Positions 1 to 11,500 of a stretch of DNA of 64,000 bases are shown in pieces. This DNA comes from Rhipicephalus microplus. Lineage: Eukaryota > Arthropoda > Arachnida > Ixodida > Ixodidae. A program made the translations under genes and the position numbers. How positions within the stretch are numbered: the stretch's first letter is position 1; each line of letters begins with the position of its first letter. The stretch is taken from the NCBI RefSeq assembly GCF_043290135.1, contig NC_134705.1:99078239-99142238 (forward strand), written 5' to 3'. The notes below the pieces were generated by a model. It was not told the DNA's origin and did no database searches. It saw only the letters and a list, made by a program, of their open reading frames with translations.

Positions 1-31
<31 letters not shown>
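1..31. repeat. (GATA)n microsatellite
   Basis: The window opens inside a run of GATA units. The flank that follows resembles the flank of the GATA run near 45390-45470 (both continue with an ...GAAGTTTG... segment and a later A-rich stretch), so this is probably the edge of the same dispersed repeat family. Confidence 0.9.
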
Positions 32-1399
32 TGCTCAAATTCACCGAAGTTTGCAAAGAAATGTTCCGCAGTTAAAAAGGCAAGCATAACAAATTTTGGC
101 TAAAATCTTTGAGGCGTATATGTACGTGCCAGAAAAATTGCACTAATTTTACTGAGTTTCAAACACTTTAGACAAGAAACTTTACCTAACATGCACACCA
201 AATTTGGTATAGAAAGAAGGATCAGTGCTTTTAAAACAACTTTTTCTTTTCAAACAACAACCGAGTGACATCGCAGGAAGCTCAGAAGGCAGCCTCGTGA
301 CCAATAGTTTTTTTCTGTCGGAAATATTCTACTTTTCCACTGCTTTCAATGCAGTAAAATAGTACAATTTTTCGTCAAATATATTTGAGATTGTCGCCAA
401 AATGGCTCAGACGTTTGACATGGAAGGACCAATTTTCGAATTTACAAAGTGCATGTCCTTCAATTCTTTTTTTTGTGGCATGTTTCAATGCAGTCAACTC
501 AAAGGGATGTTTCGGAATGTCGACAGAACAGACGCAAACTTTTACAACGCTATGTTAGTCTCCAGGAGGGATGATGGTGGAAGACGTCGTGAGTAATTTT
601 CAAGCATATCACTAACTTTCTAGCGGTTACTGTATACTTCGTAAACAACCGTAAACAAACTGCTAATAAAACTAGACTTCAAAGTATTGTCAATTTTAAA
701 GATCCCAGGGAAATTTACACATTCACGTGCCGGACTTTTCTCCAAATTCCTCCCTTCACATTGGATGTTGTTTGACGAATGATGAAAATTTGTAAAAAAA
801 GTGTAACCAGGTGGTGAAGTAAGCTTTATTCTCCAGTCTTCAAACCTAGGAAGTCTCAAAGGCGGAAGTGATCTATTGCTACTCACTCGATCTATTAAGC
901 TTCCCTTCTTCCGCCGACATCTTTCTGCAGATAACGTGGTTTTTCAGCACCTCTAGGAATGTAATAATTGCAGTCTTTCTGCACGCAACATTATTTCACA
1001 CTGCTTTCCAGATTGGCACAGCCACGTGTTTATACGACTTTTGATTGGTTCCTGCTTAATCTGCAAGTCAATTTTCTGAGTGACCGTTTAGCGTTGTTCA
1101 TGTCGGATCCGTCAAAGGGCCAGGACTATTTTGATACCAAAACCTGCCGTGTAAGTGGACTAATTTAACGTTTTTGAACGTTTTTCCTCCCAATTCGGCC
1201 ACCGCTCGGGCTAAGCCTAACAAGGCAAGCGCACGCCGGTGTGACTCCAGGCACGTCACTGTTCCCGGGCGCCCTGTTCGCTGTTTGCAGGGTTTTTTGC
1301 GAGAAAAATGGAATGTGTGGTGGAGGAGGACATAACCCCGACGAGATGACAGAAGACCACAGTCGGTAGTCTGCAGGCGCCAGAAGAGCGAGCGCATGC
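32..1399. other. No gene recognised; repeat flank
   Basis: No reading frame here looks coding. The first 250 bases resemble parts of the satellite-like block at 44113-45501, including a CACCAAATTTGGTAT-type segment near 196-212. The remainder is AT-rich and unassigned. Confidence 0.5.
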
Positions 1400-1985
1400 T
1401 TGGCAGGCGCTAACTTTAATGGTACTACTTGTGACGAGATAAATTCAACAACGGCCGAGGCTCCGCGAGGTCGCAGCAGTGGCAATAACATTAAAGCTAG
1501 TATCATCCGCACTGGCCGGATGCCCCAGCTCTCCAGGCAGGATACCAAGATCGTGATTCAGCCCCAGGTAATACACTCGTCGAAAGCCCAAATGCTATTG
1601 ACAACACGATTGTAAATGAAAGGAATCCACTCACCTTGGCAGCCAAGTGCATTGGCAGCGCTGACACGGCAATCACCATCTTAGACGGTCATAAAGCCCC
1701 AGTTTTTGTACGCTACGGCCCCACCCTTGTGCAGGTTTCACTATCGCGAGACCATAGACATTTACTACGCTTGTGGTCGGCTCGGTCAACGTGCTGATGT
1801 GTGTCTTAGCCCAGGCGACGTCGTATGTCGCTGGTGCGGGGCTTCGAATCCTGATTCACAGCACTAGCGTACCCCCAAGTGCTGGCTGTGCAGTAGGCAA
1901 CACATTATGGCTGACAAGGACTGCCGGCGAAAATTGCTGATCCCATAGGTCGTCTCACGCCACAAACCAAGGCCAAGCCATGGCT
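1400..1985 (+). pseudogene. LINE ORF1 (gag-like) fragment, I/R1-type
   Basis: Broken ORF1 of a non-LTR retrotransposon, an RNA-binding nucleocapsid-like protein. An N-terminal open stretch (1400-1615) contains IIRTGRMPQLSRQDTKIVI. After a frame change a second stretch reads NPLTLAAKCIG and then a cysteine-rich region (about 1770-1940) of degenerate CCHC zinc knuckles (YYACGRLGQRADVC, CRWCG, CWLC) with an in-frame stop. The same order of motifs occurs in the minus-strand copy at 2438-3575, which supports the assignment. The fragment ends where it abuts an oppositely oriented ORF2 piece near 1985. It cannot encode a functional protein. Confidence 0.7.
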
Positions 1986-2389
1986 CCTAATATGAGCGGG
2001 GAGCTCTTGGCGATGGCGAGTGTCCTGGTGAAAAGTGTCCTGAAGTTCTGTTTCTTGGCCCCGGGACTGCTGTAGATGTTTAAGTAGAAGGTGCTGTGCC
2101 CCTTTCCCGCCTTCCTTTTAAGTACGGCTTCTACTAGGGTATACTCAATATTAGTCAATCCGAGCGGGATAACGTGTTCAATAAAATGTAGCTTTTTTTT
2201 GTCGACGACGGTTGCCAATCCCCTCTCGCAATGTTTTCCTCTACATACCAATTTGTAGCCGATTAGTTTGACCTCGTTTGATAAAGTTTCCTGCAGCATA
2301 ATTACTTTTAGTTTGTCTCCATTTACATAATTATTTGGCGCAGCAATTTCTTTTTGTGAAGAATCCGCGAAAATTCCACTGCCACACAC
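1955..2389 (-). pseudogene. LINE ORF2 N-terminus: APE endonuclease fragment
   Basis: A 144-residue open stretch with the start of an apurinic-type endonuclease domain: VIMLQETLSNEV carries the QE pair of the active site, followed by a conserved NIEYTLVEAV block and FYLNIYSSPGAKKQNFRTLF. It stops at PLILGA, just where the family normally continues into the GDFN active-site motif, because the sequence is fused there to the inverted ORF1 fragment. It lies downstream of the minus-strand ORF1 piece, in the expected ORF1-ORF2 order. Reverse transcriptase is absent. Endonuclease identity is seen directly; I/R1 clade is inferred. Confidence 0.75.
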
Positions 2390-2437
2390 GAAGACTGTGG
2401 GTGCTAGTCATAATTGTTCGATGAGTTTAGTTTGCTG

Positions 2438-3575
2438 TTACCCACCATCGTTTTTTTTTGGGGTACTCTCTGACAATCTAGAGAGTGAACTTAGACTTTC
2501 CGAGTCTAACGGCAACAATTTGTCGTCGTCATTTTTCATTCCGAGTTTCTTGAATCTCTTTTCTGCCGTCAACCTCCATTTCCATAGTTTGCCCACTTTA
2601 AAGTTAGTCCTTTCCGTCGTCTCTTCGATTTCCTTAAATACCTCTTCCAGTTCAGTAAGGACTGAGAAAACTGAATGACTTTCGGGGCTAACTGCTCTCT
2701 TTTTAGGAGCGGGGGAGCAGTCCCCCTAACATAATTCATTAGTTTTACTTATGGGTCTGACTCTTACTACGCTCGCAGGTAGGTCATGACTGCGCCTTCT
2801 TTTTGAGTTCGATTACCTGTTTGGTCAGTTCATCGTTAGCCTTCCGCAAAGAGTTTACTTCCCTAATCAATTGACCTATTCTGGCATCATTGCTCTCGGT
2901 CGCCGCTGGTGCAGCAGTGCTACCAGCGACTCTCATGGTACTATTTACTTTATCGGCCGAAGTGCTCCCAGCAGCCAGCGTGGCACCAGGCGCTCCAAAT
3001 TTTGAGCTCTCTGGCACTCCTCTCGACTTGGAGCGGCTGTTCTTCCTGGGTAGCGGCTGGCGTCTGAATCTCGAACAACTCCGAGAACGTGAGCGGTTTC
3101 TGGGGCTCTTGCGTAGGCTTGGCGGCTCCATGGGCGCCTTCATGGTCGATCTTGAGTGGTTGCGTTCCCTTCGGCGGGCCCGTACCACATAGGGAACTTG
3201 AAATCGCTTCCTGCACGTTTTATCTCCGGTGGGCTGGCCTCCTGCGCAGAACTTGCAGGTGGGTGTGCACATGTGGTTCTATGGCGGGTTGAGGGCTCCA
3301 CACCCTCGACACTGAACAGAGTTCGCCGTTGGGCACACATTTGAGCGATGTCCTACCCTACCACAAGCGAAGCACACATCAAATTGTTTCCTGTAGAGGT
3401 AGCATCTTACCAAGGTCGGTCTGCAACGCACAAACTTTGGCAGACGCAGTCCGTCAAAAAGGACGATGACTGAGCCCGAAGTCTCGATACGCTTTGTAGC
3501 CGAAGCCACCACGAAGCGGAACAAGCTCTCAGAAAAACGTAACGAGACCACGATCAGAAGTGCAGGCGGCGACAC
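2438..3575 (-). pseudogene. LINE ORF1 (gag-like) with zinc knuckles, I/R1-type
   Basis: Frame-broken ORF1 on the minus strand. From the 5' side: SVIVLFDGLRLPKFVRC; a CCHC knuckle CFACGRVGHRSNVC followed by CRGCG (3575-3279); a frameshift near 3280; a third knuckle region CKFCAGG...KTCRKRF (from 3272); an Arg/Ser-rich segment; and a predicted coiled coil (IGQLIREVNSLRKANDELTK). A further open piece rich in Glu/Lys runs to the stop at 2438. Nucleocapsid-like RNA binding is the expected family role. The ORF2 fragment at 1955-2389 follows on the same strand. Confidence 0.75.
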
Positions 3576-6500
3576 TGAGCAGCGTATGGATTAAGTGGGC
3601 GCTCCGTGAAGCGGCTAAACTGCCGCTCTTCATCTAAAAACTACCGAGAACCAAACAAGAACATCTTGGCAAGTCTCGTTTATTGCGTGATCTCACGGCA
3701 AAAGGGCCGACTTTGATGGCTTCTAAACAGGTAGGCTTGCCGAGGCTGGGTGCGTGATGTCATGCTTCCTCCTGTGTTTTTCCTTCCTCCATGATTCCAA
3801 GCATACTTTTTCTAGGAGGCGTTGCCAAGGCGTGCGGAGGACACGGACGCGGGCTATCTTGAGGAATAGTGTCATCCCAACAAAGTATGAAGAAGAAAAT
3901 TAGCTGCTTTTATTTTGTTTCGTTTAGTGTGTTACGTATAGAATCGTGTTATTTCGTATCACTTTCATCCCATGCGCATGTTTCGAAGTACGCGTTTAGG
4001 TCAATACCATAAACGGGAAGCATAATGCTGTCGCTTTATGGTCATTTGCGGATGTTAAAAATAATTTTCAACCCGAGTGATATAAACGAGAGGGCTAGCG
4101 ACGGCCAGAGGGAGTGTACACAAGACACGCTTTTTTCCCCCAAGTCCATGCACGCGCTTCTCAACCAGTCTTCTTGCGGGAGGCGTACCACATTCATGTG
4201 TGCCGCGTAAAAGAGCGAAGCTGATGAGCATCTCTTGCAGGCTGGATTATTGCATTTCTAGTTCCAACAAGCTACTCTACAGCACTTGCGCATTGAACGC
4301 TGCTGCACAAGGACCGTGGTGAAGTCTGTACCTCGCGAGATATCCCGCACCAACGAACATGTTGCTTGTGAAATGTCGAAGCAGAGAACGAATTGTCACT
4401 GTTTCGTCCGGGTGGCAGAATCGGTAACAGGACGCTCTGAAGGCGTCTTTGCTTGGAGCATGCCAACATACTGGTCAGGTTGTCCACGCACTAACTTGGT
4501 AATGTTACGTCTGCTTGAACCAGGGAGCAAATGCGCGTTCCGAGTAACCACAGCTGCAGCTTTTCAGGAGCCCGTGACGGCCCGACAACACATCTGAAGC
4601 CAAAGTTACTCGACTAGGTTCAGTTGGCAAATTCTTCGCCGGAGCCGTGCTTTGCAAGTGTCTCCGTTTTCAGTTTGGCCGCCAGGTGGCGGGAGCATTC
4701 CATCGAGATTTATCCTCGCCGCTCGCAAGGCTAGCAGAGCTGTGATCGGGCGCCCAATGTGCGCGTTTATTTACATTTAACTGGGTGGGAAACATCAAAC
4801 ACACCACCGCAACGTATGTCAGTCACTGGCGCTTTTTCTGTGCTTGCTTCAAAACATGCGAACGCGGCATGCTCTACAGTCTCGAGTCCGAAGCTCACGA
4901 AACATCAGGCGTTTCGCATTGGTGCGTGGTTTCGCTACCTTTCGGTAACGTTGTTCACTGCTTTCCCACATGACCTGCTTTTTTTCAATTCGTCTAAGGT
5001 TATGACGACAGTCATCTGAACAAAATAATTTTAATTTTTTTCTATACAAAGCAGGGGCGTAGTCAGAAACTTTTTCGGGAGAGGGTTCAACCCGTTCAAC
5101 TATCATATATTCATGAGTGCGTTTGTATGTAGGCTTGCATATATGCGCGAGCAAAAATTACAAATTTTCGGGGCAGGGTTCAAACCGTCCCCCGATACGA
5201 CGAATACAATTGTATTCGCCAAATACGATGAATTGAAACGACTCGCACAGAAAGGTATGCGCGTCAAAACTAACGACCGTGGCTTCCAAGCACGTGAGCA
5301 CCCCCCACCACGTTTTTATTATAATTGTTGCTTCGTGCTAACTCGGCGGGTAAATCTTGCCCAGTGCACTCGCTAGTGATTCAGCATAAATTTAAAGGTT
5401 GTGTTCCTTCACGAATGACATTCGTGAAGCTGCGGCCCTGATTGCTTTTTTTGCAGATTCTTCTTTTTTTTCTTGTCGCCAGGCGTGCCTTTTTTTGCTT
5501 TCGAAATCATTTGAAAAGCGTGTTTTTTCATTATAGTACGGCGTGATAAACACAATGGCTCCTTTAAAAGTACCCTGCATCTGAATGGAATGCAGCTGTT
5601 GCCTTGTACGTCATATCCGGAGCATGCATGCAACTTTTGCAGATTGCTGACGAAGTCATTAAAGGTCACGCGTAGTCCCAATGTTCAAGCTCACGAAAGC
5701 CTTCGCCTCGCGGCCTCTTCCACTTGCGGTTGCCACTGTGTCACTTCCCGTAACAACGCATTTATCGATTTGCATCGCCTTAGTCTTGAAGTTCATTGCG
5801 AAAAATGCTGCAAATTTTCTGCTGTCATTATCCACGGTGACATTGTGCCCTGATGGTGGCAGCTATGCACATTATATTTCGTTAAAAGATGGCGCAGACG
5901 GCTCGCGCATATCATCTTCCACAGCATAAGCAGGGGTTGTGCTGCACGAAGCTTGTTTGGAATGTGGTGATGCAGGTTCAAGGCTATGGTGACCCCATTG
6001 ATTTCTCGCTTTCGTTTTCGTCTTTTCTACGCTGGCTTTGATACAATTAGAGGAAAAACTAAAGGAAGAATTTCGGCTGCGCACCGTCGATGAGACTCCA
6101 CTTAGCACTTGGGATTTCGACAGTTTCTACATTTATTGGGTGCACATACATTTTCAGAATGTCCTGGTCATGATAATGCAGATAGCATAATCTGCACTTG
6201 GTTGTGATGTCATTGTCGGCGTGGAGTATAGCTTGGTTCTACGCCGAACGTAGTTTCTCGTCGCTCGGTGATGATGATGATGAAATAAGCGGTGGACCGA
6301 CCACTTGTGTCGTTCCGGTACCCGCTTGTACAACCGAGTACACAGAACGTCGGCACGACTTTGTCGGTTTAGATGCACACAAAACACTTCATTGGATTAG
6401 CAGTAATCACACCAGCTGCAGAGCTCCGGAAAGGTCCGAACACATGGCAACCGAAGAAAGAATACACGCAGTTTTAACACAGACCAGGTGGCGGACTAAG

Positions 6501-6617
6501 CGCGCGTGGGATTCTGATATGACAGCAGCGCCAGTCGAAGTGGAGTCGGTCTTTGGTAAACGCACGCGGCGCAGTTTGTAAACTGAACCTAATCTAGTAA
6601 CGTTGGCTGAAGCTGGC
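3576..6617. other. About 3 kb without a recognisable gene
   Basis: Only short, composition-driven open frames occur on either strand, none with a motif I recognise. There is a short (GAT)n run near 6270 and a probable dispersed repeat at 5048-5205. I see no RNA gene, and no LTR or TIR pair. Confidence 0.5.
5048..5205 (+). repeat. Probable dispersed tick repeat
   Basis: The stretch beginning GGGGCGTAGTCAGAAA and ending with a GGGGCAGGGTTCAAACCG segment looks like a common unclassified interspersed repeat of tick genomes. This is recognition from memory only; no second copy occurs in the window. Confidence 0.35.
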
Positions 6618-8152
6618 ATGGATGGATGGATGTATCTGGTTGTGCCTTTAGATCAAGCAGTGGCTCACACCACTCAACCATAAAGTCAAGTACTATCACT
6701 GTATGACTAAGGATTGAATTTCTCTCGCACCTCGATTGCAGCCACCAATAAGTTAGCCTCCTCCTGGTTATTTCTACCCGTTTAAAGTCTATTTTGCCTT
6801 TACTGTCCCTGAACCCCAAAACTTTGAAACATTCGGTGCCATTATATTCCACTATAGGGCAGACCCCTTTACTCAACATTATCAAATGTTCAGCTGTTTC
6901 CTTCCCATCTTCACACGGACTACATACCATGTATGTGCCTTTGTATTTTGCTCGGTACGTCTTTGTCCGCAATACTCCCGTTCTAGCCTCGAAGAGCAGA
7001 GAATTATCATGGGTCTTTTCTTTTGCAATTTCCTGCTTAAAGATTCGGTAGGTCTCCAGTGAAGATTTCGTAAGCATTCCATTCTTCCACATGTTCCTCT
7101 CTGTTTCCTCCACCTTCTTTTTAACGGATGTTACCTTCTGGCTTGGTATTCTGCTGTTGTCTAAATACTTGCTTGACCATTTTCGAGTTCGTTTCCTCCA
7201 TTTAGTATCGACGTTCTTCATGTACAAGTAGCTGAAAACTTTTCTAGCCCAACGCTCCTCTCCCATTTTTCTCAATCGCTCCTCAAGTTCTATCTTGCTG
7301 CTAGCTTACCTGCACTTAAACTATGTCGATTCCTTGTCACTCTTTACCCCCTGATTTGAGGTATTACCGTATGCTCCCGAAGCAAGTAGACCTATGCCAC
7401 GTTGTTTAATTTCCATTCCTGCTTGAACTTCCGATTTCATGCACAAGACCACATTGCCGAACGTCAAACCCAGGACCATGACACCTTTCCAAATCCTCTC
7501 ACAACGTCATACCTATTGTAGTTCCACATCACTTGATATTTCATTACAGCTGAACTCCTGGTGCCCTTAGTCATTACGTATATTTCGTGCTCCCTTAGAT
7601 ACTCAGCGCCGTTATTTATCCATACGCCCAAATATTTGTATTTATCCACTATTTCTAGCGTGACTTCCTGTATCTTGTGCTCACAGTCTTTGTTATCACC
7701 AAACTTATCATTGCCAATTTTTCCCTACTGGACTATCTCCCTATCTATCTCATTACCTATCTCCCTCATTACTACATATGTCCAGCAATCATGCACAGGT
7801 CTTCTTCGTTGTCGGCTATAGTACTATACCATCTGCATACATCAATGCTGGTAATGATTGTTCAATGTGTTTTCCTTGCTTAGCGAAAGAGAGGCTGAAG
7901 CCGTATCAACTCCCCTCTAATTTGGCTTCTAGTCCCTGGAGATACAGCATAAATAACAAAGGTGACAAGGGACATCCCTGTTTAAGACCACGTTGTATCT
8001 CAATAGGTTCATATACCTGTTTTTCCTATTTGATAACTACCTTGCCACTTTAGTAGTTATCCTTTAGAAGATTATTTATTCCATCTTTTACATCTAATGT
8101 GTCCTGTATTCCCCACAAGTATTCTTGAATCGCACTATCGTAAGCTCCCATG
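6618..8152 (-). pseudogene. LINE piece A, 3' half of ORF2 and (CATC)n tail
   Basis: Minus-strand 3' part of a non-LTR retrotransposon of the 'putative tick transposon' type. Decoded blocks include KYKYLGVWINNG (after the RT palm), WARKVFSYLYMKNVDTKWRKRTRK, the signature LFEARTGVLRTKTYRAKY, and a zinc-finger region C-S-P-C...HLIML that has lost part of its CCHC pattern. The coding sequence is broken by frameshifts. The element ends in short CATC repeats (6618-6633 on the + strand as GGAT). E1 separates this piece from its upstream half at 13866; the two halves flank the ATAT target duplication. Confidence 0.8.
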
Positions 8153-8156
8153 ATAT

Positions 8157-8437
8157 TGTCACGTAGCCAGGAACGACGCAGAGTTCTTGGGAAAACTAGT
8201 TTTTTATTAGAGCGAACCTGTGCTCTGAAATGAATGCCAAAGAATGATAAATCCAGGTGGTGAAGGAACGGCCCACCGCGAAACGCTCTCCCTATCAAAA
8301 ATGAGATAGTCCGAGGGAGGAGGAAAACATGCACTTCGCTTGCGGCACAGTATGGGTGCGGCCCACAACAGATAGCACGATCGGGCGCAGCCAGATGTTC
8401 GCCACGAAACACAGACGAGAAGGCATAGTTCGCGGCA
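8157..8437 (-). repeat. E1 3' LTR
   Basis: 281-bp LTR; as read on the minus strand it starts TGCCGCGAAC and ends ACGTGACA. It matches the 5' LTR base for base apart from one A missing in a run. Confidence 0.95.
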
Positions 8438-8475
8438 TTGCCCCCCGCGAAAAAAAAGAGCATCGGCCCGATGCT
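8438..8475 (-). promoter_or_regulatory. E1 polypurine tract with upstream hairpin
   Basis: Immediately before the 3' LTR on the minus strand lies a G-rich CGCGGGGGGCAA, the likely primer for plus-strand DNA synthesis. About 22 bases upstream is a perfect 7-bp hairpin, AGCATCG-GGC-CGATGCT. The other LTR elements of the window have a hairpin at the same place. Confidence 0.6.
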
Positions 8476-8510
8476 ACTAATAAAAAAAAAAGTAGTCAAG
8501 AAAAAGTCAG

Positions 8511-11500
8511 TCATCTGGCGTAGTAAGGCTTAAGCCTAACCACGTGGACAATTTCGGGCCGCGTGCGTCGTCGTGACATGCCATGGTCGCTGTCGGGGAC
8601 AACCTCGTAGCTGAGTGGGCCTACACGTCGCTGAATTTTATAGGGCCCGAAATACCGACGCAGGAGCTTCTCACTGAGTCCGCGACGTCGAATAGGGGTC
8701 CAAACCCACACAAGATCACCTGGGTCATAATCGGCGTCGCGGCGTCGGAGGTTGTAGCGTCCGGCATCCACGAGGTGTTTGTCTGTTATGCGCACTCGAG
8801 CAAGCTGGCGGGCTTCTTCCGCGCGTTGTAGGTACCTTTGGACGTCGGTGTTGAGGTCATCATCTTCTACGTGTGGAAGCATGGCGTCGAGCATTGTCGT
8901 CGGCTGTCGCCCATAGACAAGCTCAAATGGGGGCAATTTAGTAGTTTCTTGGATAGCTGTGTTGTACGCGAACGTGACGAAAGGGAGTACGTCATCCCAC
9001 GTCTTATGTTCAACGTCGACGTACATAGACAGCATATCCGCGATCGTCTTATTCAGGCGTTCGGTAAGCCCGTTGGTCTGGGGGTGATACGCCGTGGTCT
9101 TCCGGTGATCCGTGTGGCTGTAGTGCAAGACCCGTTGCATAAGCTCTGCAGTGAATGCCGTTCCGCGGTCCGTGATCAGTACTCCAGGGGCTCCATGTCG
9201 CAGCACCACTTGGTGGATGAAAAATTTGGCGACTTCTTCTGCAGTTCCCCTTGGGAGCGCGGCGGTCTCTGCGTAGCGCGTCAAGTAGTCCGTGGCTACT
9301 ACAATCCACTTGTTCCCGGCCCGTGACGTGGGGAACGGTCCGAGAAGATCCATGCCAATCTGTTGGAAGGCCCTCGATGGTACTGCAACCGGCTGTAGGA
9401 AGCCGGCGGGTCTGGTCGGCGGCGTTTTTCGGCGCTGGCAGTCGCGGCAGCTCCTGACGTAGTGGGTGACGTTGGACGTGAGACGCGGCCAGTAGTATTT
9501 TGCCTTTATCTTTCCCAGCGTGCGGGCCGTGCCGAGGTGCCCCGATGTCGGGTCGTCGTGACACGCTGCCAAGATTTCGTCACGGAGACCAGCGGGGATG
9601 ACGAGAAGGTACTTTGTTCTCGTTGTAGGGTCAAAGTTCTTCTTCACGAGCACCGAACTTTTCAAAGCGAAGGTGGTGTAGTTGCGCTTAAAAACCCTTG
9701 GCACTGCGGCGTTGTGTCCTTCGAGATGTTCGATTAGGGCGCGCAGCTCGGGATCGGCACGTTGTTGAGTGGCAAGGTCACTGTCTGTCACAATACCAAA
9801 AAACGGGACGTCATCCTCGGGGTCCTGTGGCGGCTCCTCGACGGGAGCCCGTGATAGGCAGTCGGCGTCCGAATGTTTCCTGCCGGATTTGTAAACGATG
9901 GAGACGTCGTATTCCTGCAGGCGCAGGTTCCATCGCCCAAGGCGGCCTGAAGGGTCCTTCAAGTTTGCGAGCCAGCACAGCGCATGGTGGTCGGTTACTA
10001 CCTTAAACGGCCTGCCGTAGACGTATGGACGAAACTTTGAAATGGCCCATATTATCGCAAGGCACTCTTTTTCAGAGGCCGAATAGTTCCTTTCTTCTTT
10101 GGAAAGGCCACGGCTGGCATAAGCGATTACTTTTTCACAGCCGTTCTGTTTTTGTACAAGGACAGCGCCCAAGCCTACGTCACTTGCGTCTGTGTGCATT
10201 TCTGTCTCTGCAGAATCGTTGAAATGTGCAAGCACAGGTGGCCGCTGTAAGCGATTTTGCAGTTCACCGAACGCGTTCTGCTGTGCTTCCTCCCAGCGAA
10301 ACTGAACACTGTCTTTCGTCAGGCGCGTGAGCGGTTCGGCGATTTTAGCGAAATTTTGCACAAAGCGTCTGTAGTACGCGCAAAGACCGAGGAATCGTCG
10401 CACGTCTTTCTTGTCTTTCGGCCTCGGGAAACTTGCTATGGCTGACGTTTTTGCGGGATCAGGTAGGACACCCGCGGCGTTGACGATGTGGCCCAAAAAC
10501 TTCAGTTGGTCGTATGCGAAATGGCACTTCTCAGATTTCAGCGTTAATCCCGACGCACGAATGGCTTCGAGCACAGACTCTAGCCTCGCCAGGTGTTCGT
10601 CGAAATTCCGCGCAAATACGACGACGTCGTCAAGGTAAACGAGGCAGGTGTGCCATTTCAGGCCGGCTAGTACGGTGTCCATGACTCTTTGGAATGTGGC
10701 CGGTGCCGTGCATAGCCCAAAAGGCATTACCTTGAACTCGTATAGTCCATCCGGCGTTATAAATGCTGTCTTCTCACGGTCCCTTTCGTCGACTTCGATT
10801 TGCCAATATCCGGTTGTCAGATCCATATGAGAGAAGTACTTGGCATGGCAAAGATGGTCGAGGGCGTCGTCGATTCGAGGGAGTGGATATACGTCTTTTT
10901 TCGTGATTTTGTTCAGTCGCCGGTAGTCGACGCAGAACCTTAGAGTGCCATCTTTTTTCTTGACGAGCACAACTGGGGCAGCCCAAGGACTTTTGGATGG
11001 TTGTATCACATCGGCGGCGAGCATGTCGTCAACTTGGCTCCGAATAACTTCGCGCTCGTGGGCAGAAACACGGTAAGGCGACTGCCGCAATGGTCGGGCG
11101 TCCTCTTCGGTGATTATGCGGTGCTTTGCAAGGGGTGTCTGACGTAGCGTCGAAGTCGACGAGAAACACTCGCTGTAGTGGCGTAACAGAGCGCGTATCT
11201 GTTCTCGTTTTTCTTGCGGTAGCGCCGGATTCACGTCGAAGAGATGAGCAGACTTGATGTCATCCGATTGGCGTTCAAGGTTGGCGACGGCAATCACGTC
11301 CCTTTCCTCCGGAATTTCTTCGAGCAACGCGATGGAAGTGCCCTTGTTGAGGTGCTGATATTCTTCAGTGAAATTCGTGACTAGAACGTGCGACTTTCCC
11401 TCGACCAACCGTATAATACTTCTTGCGACGGAGACACCGCGGTCCAAAAGTAAACTGTGGTCGTTCTCCACGATGGCGTCCGTGTCCGGAGTGGTGCCCT

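Noticed and set aside
1955..3575. Twin-priming inversion of a single LINE
   Set aside because: The zinc-knuckle part of ORF1 is present in both orientations, so two copies are needed.
4286..4597. 103-codon plus-strand frame as a host gene
   Set aside because: No recognisable domain, no codon or neighbourhood support, and overlapping frames of similar length on the other strand.
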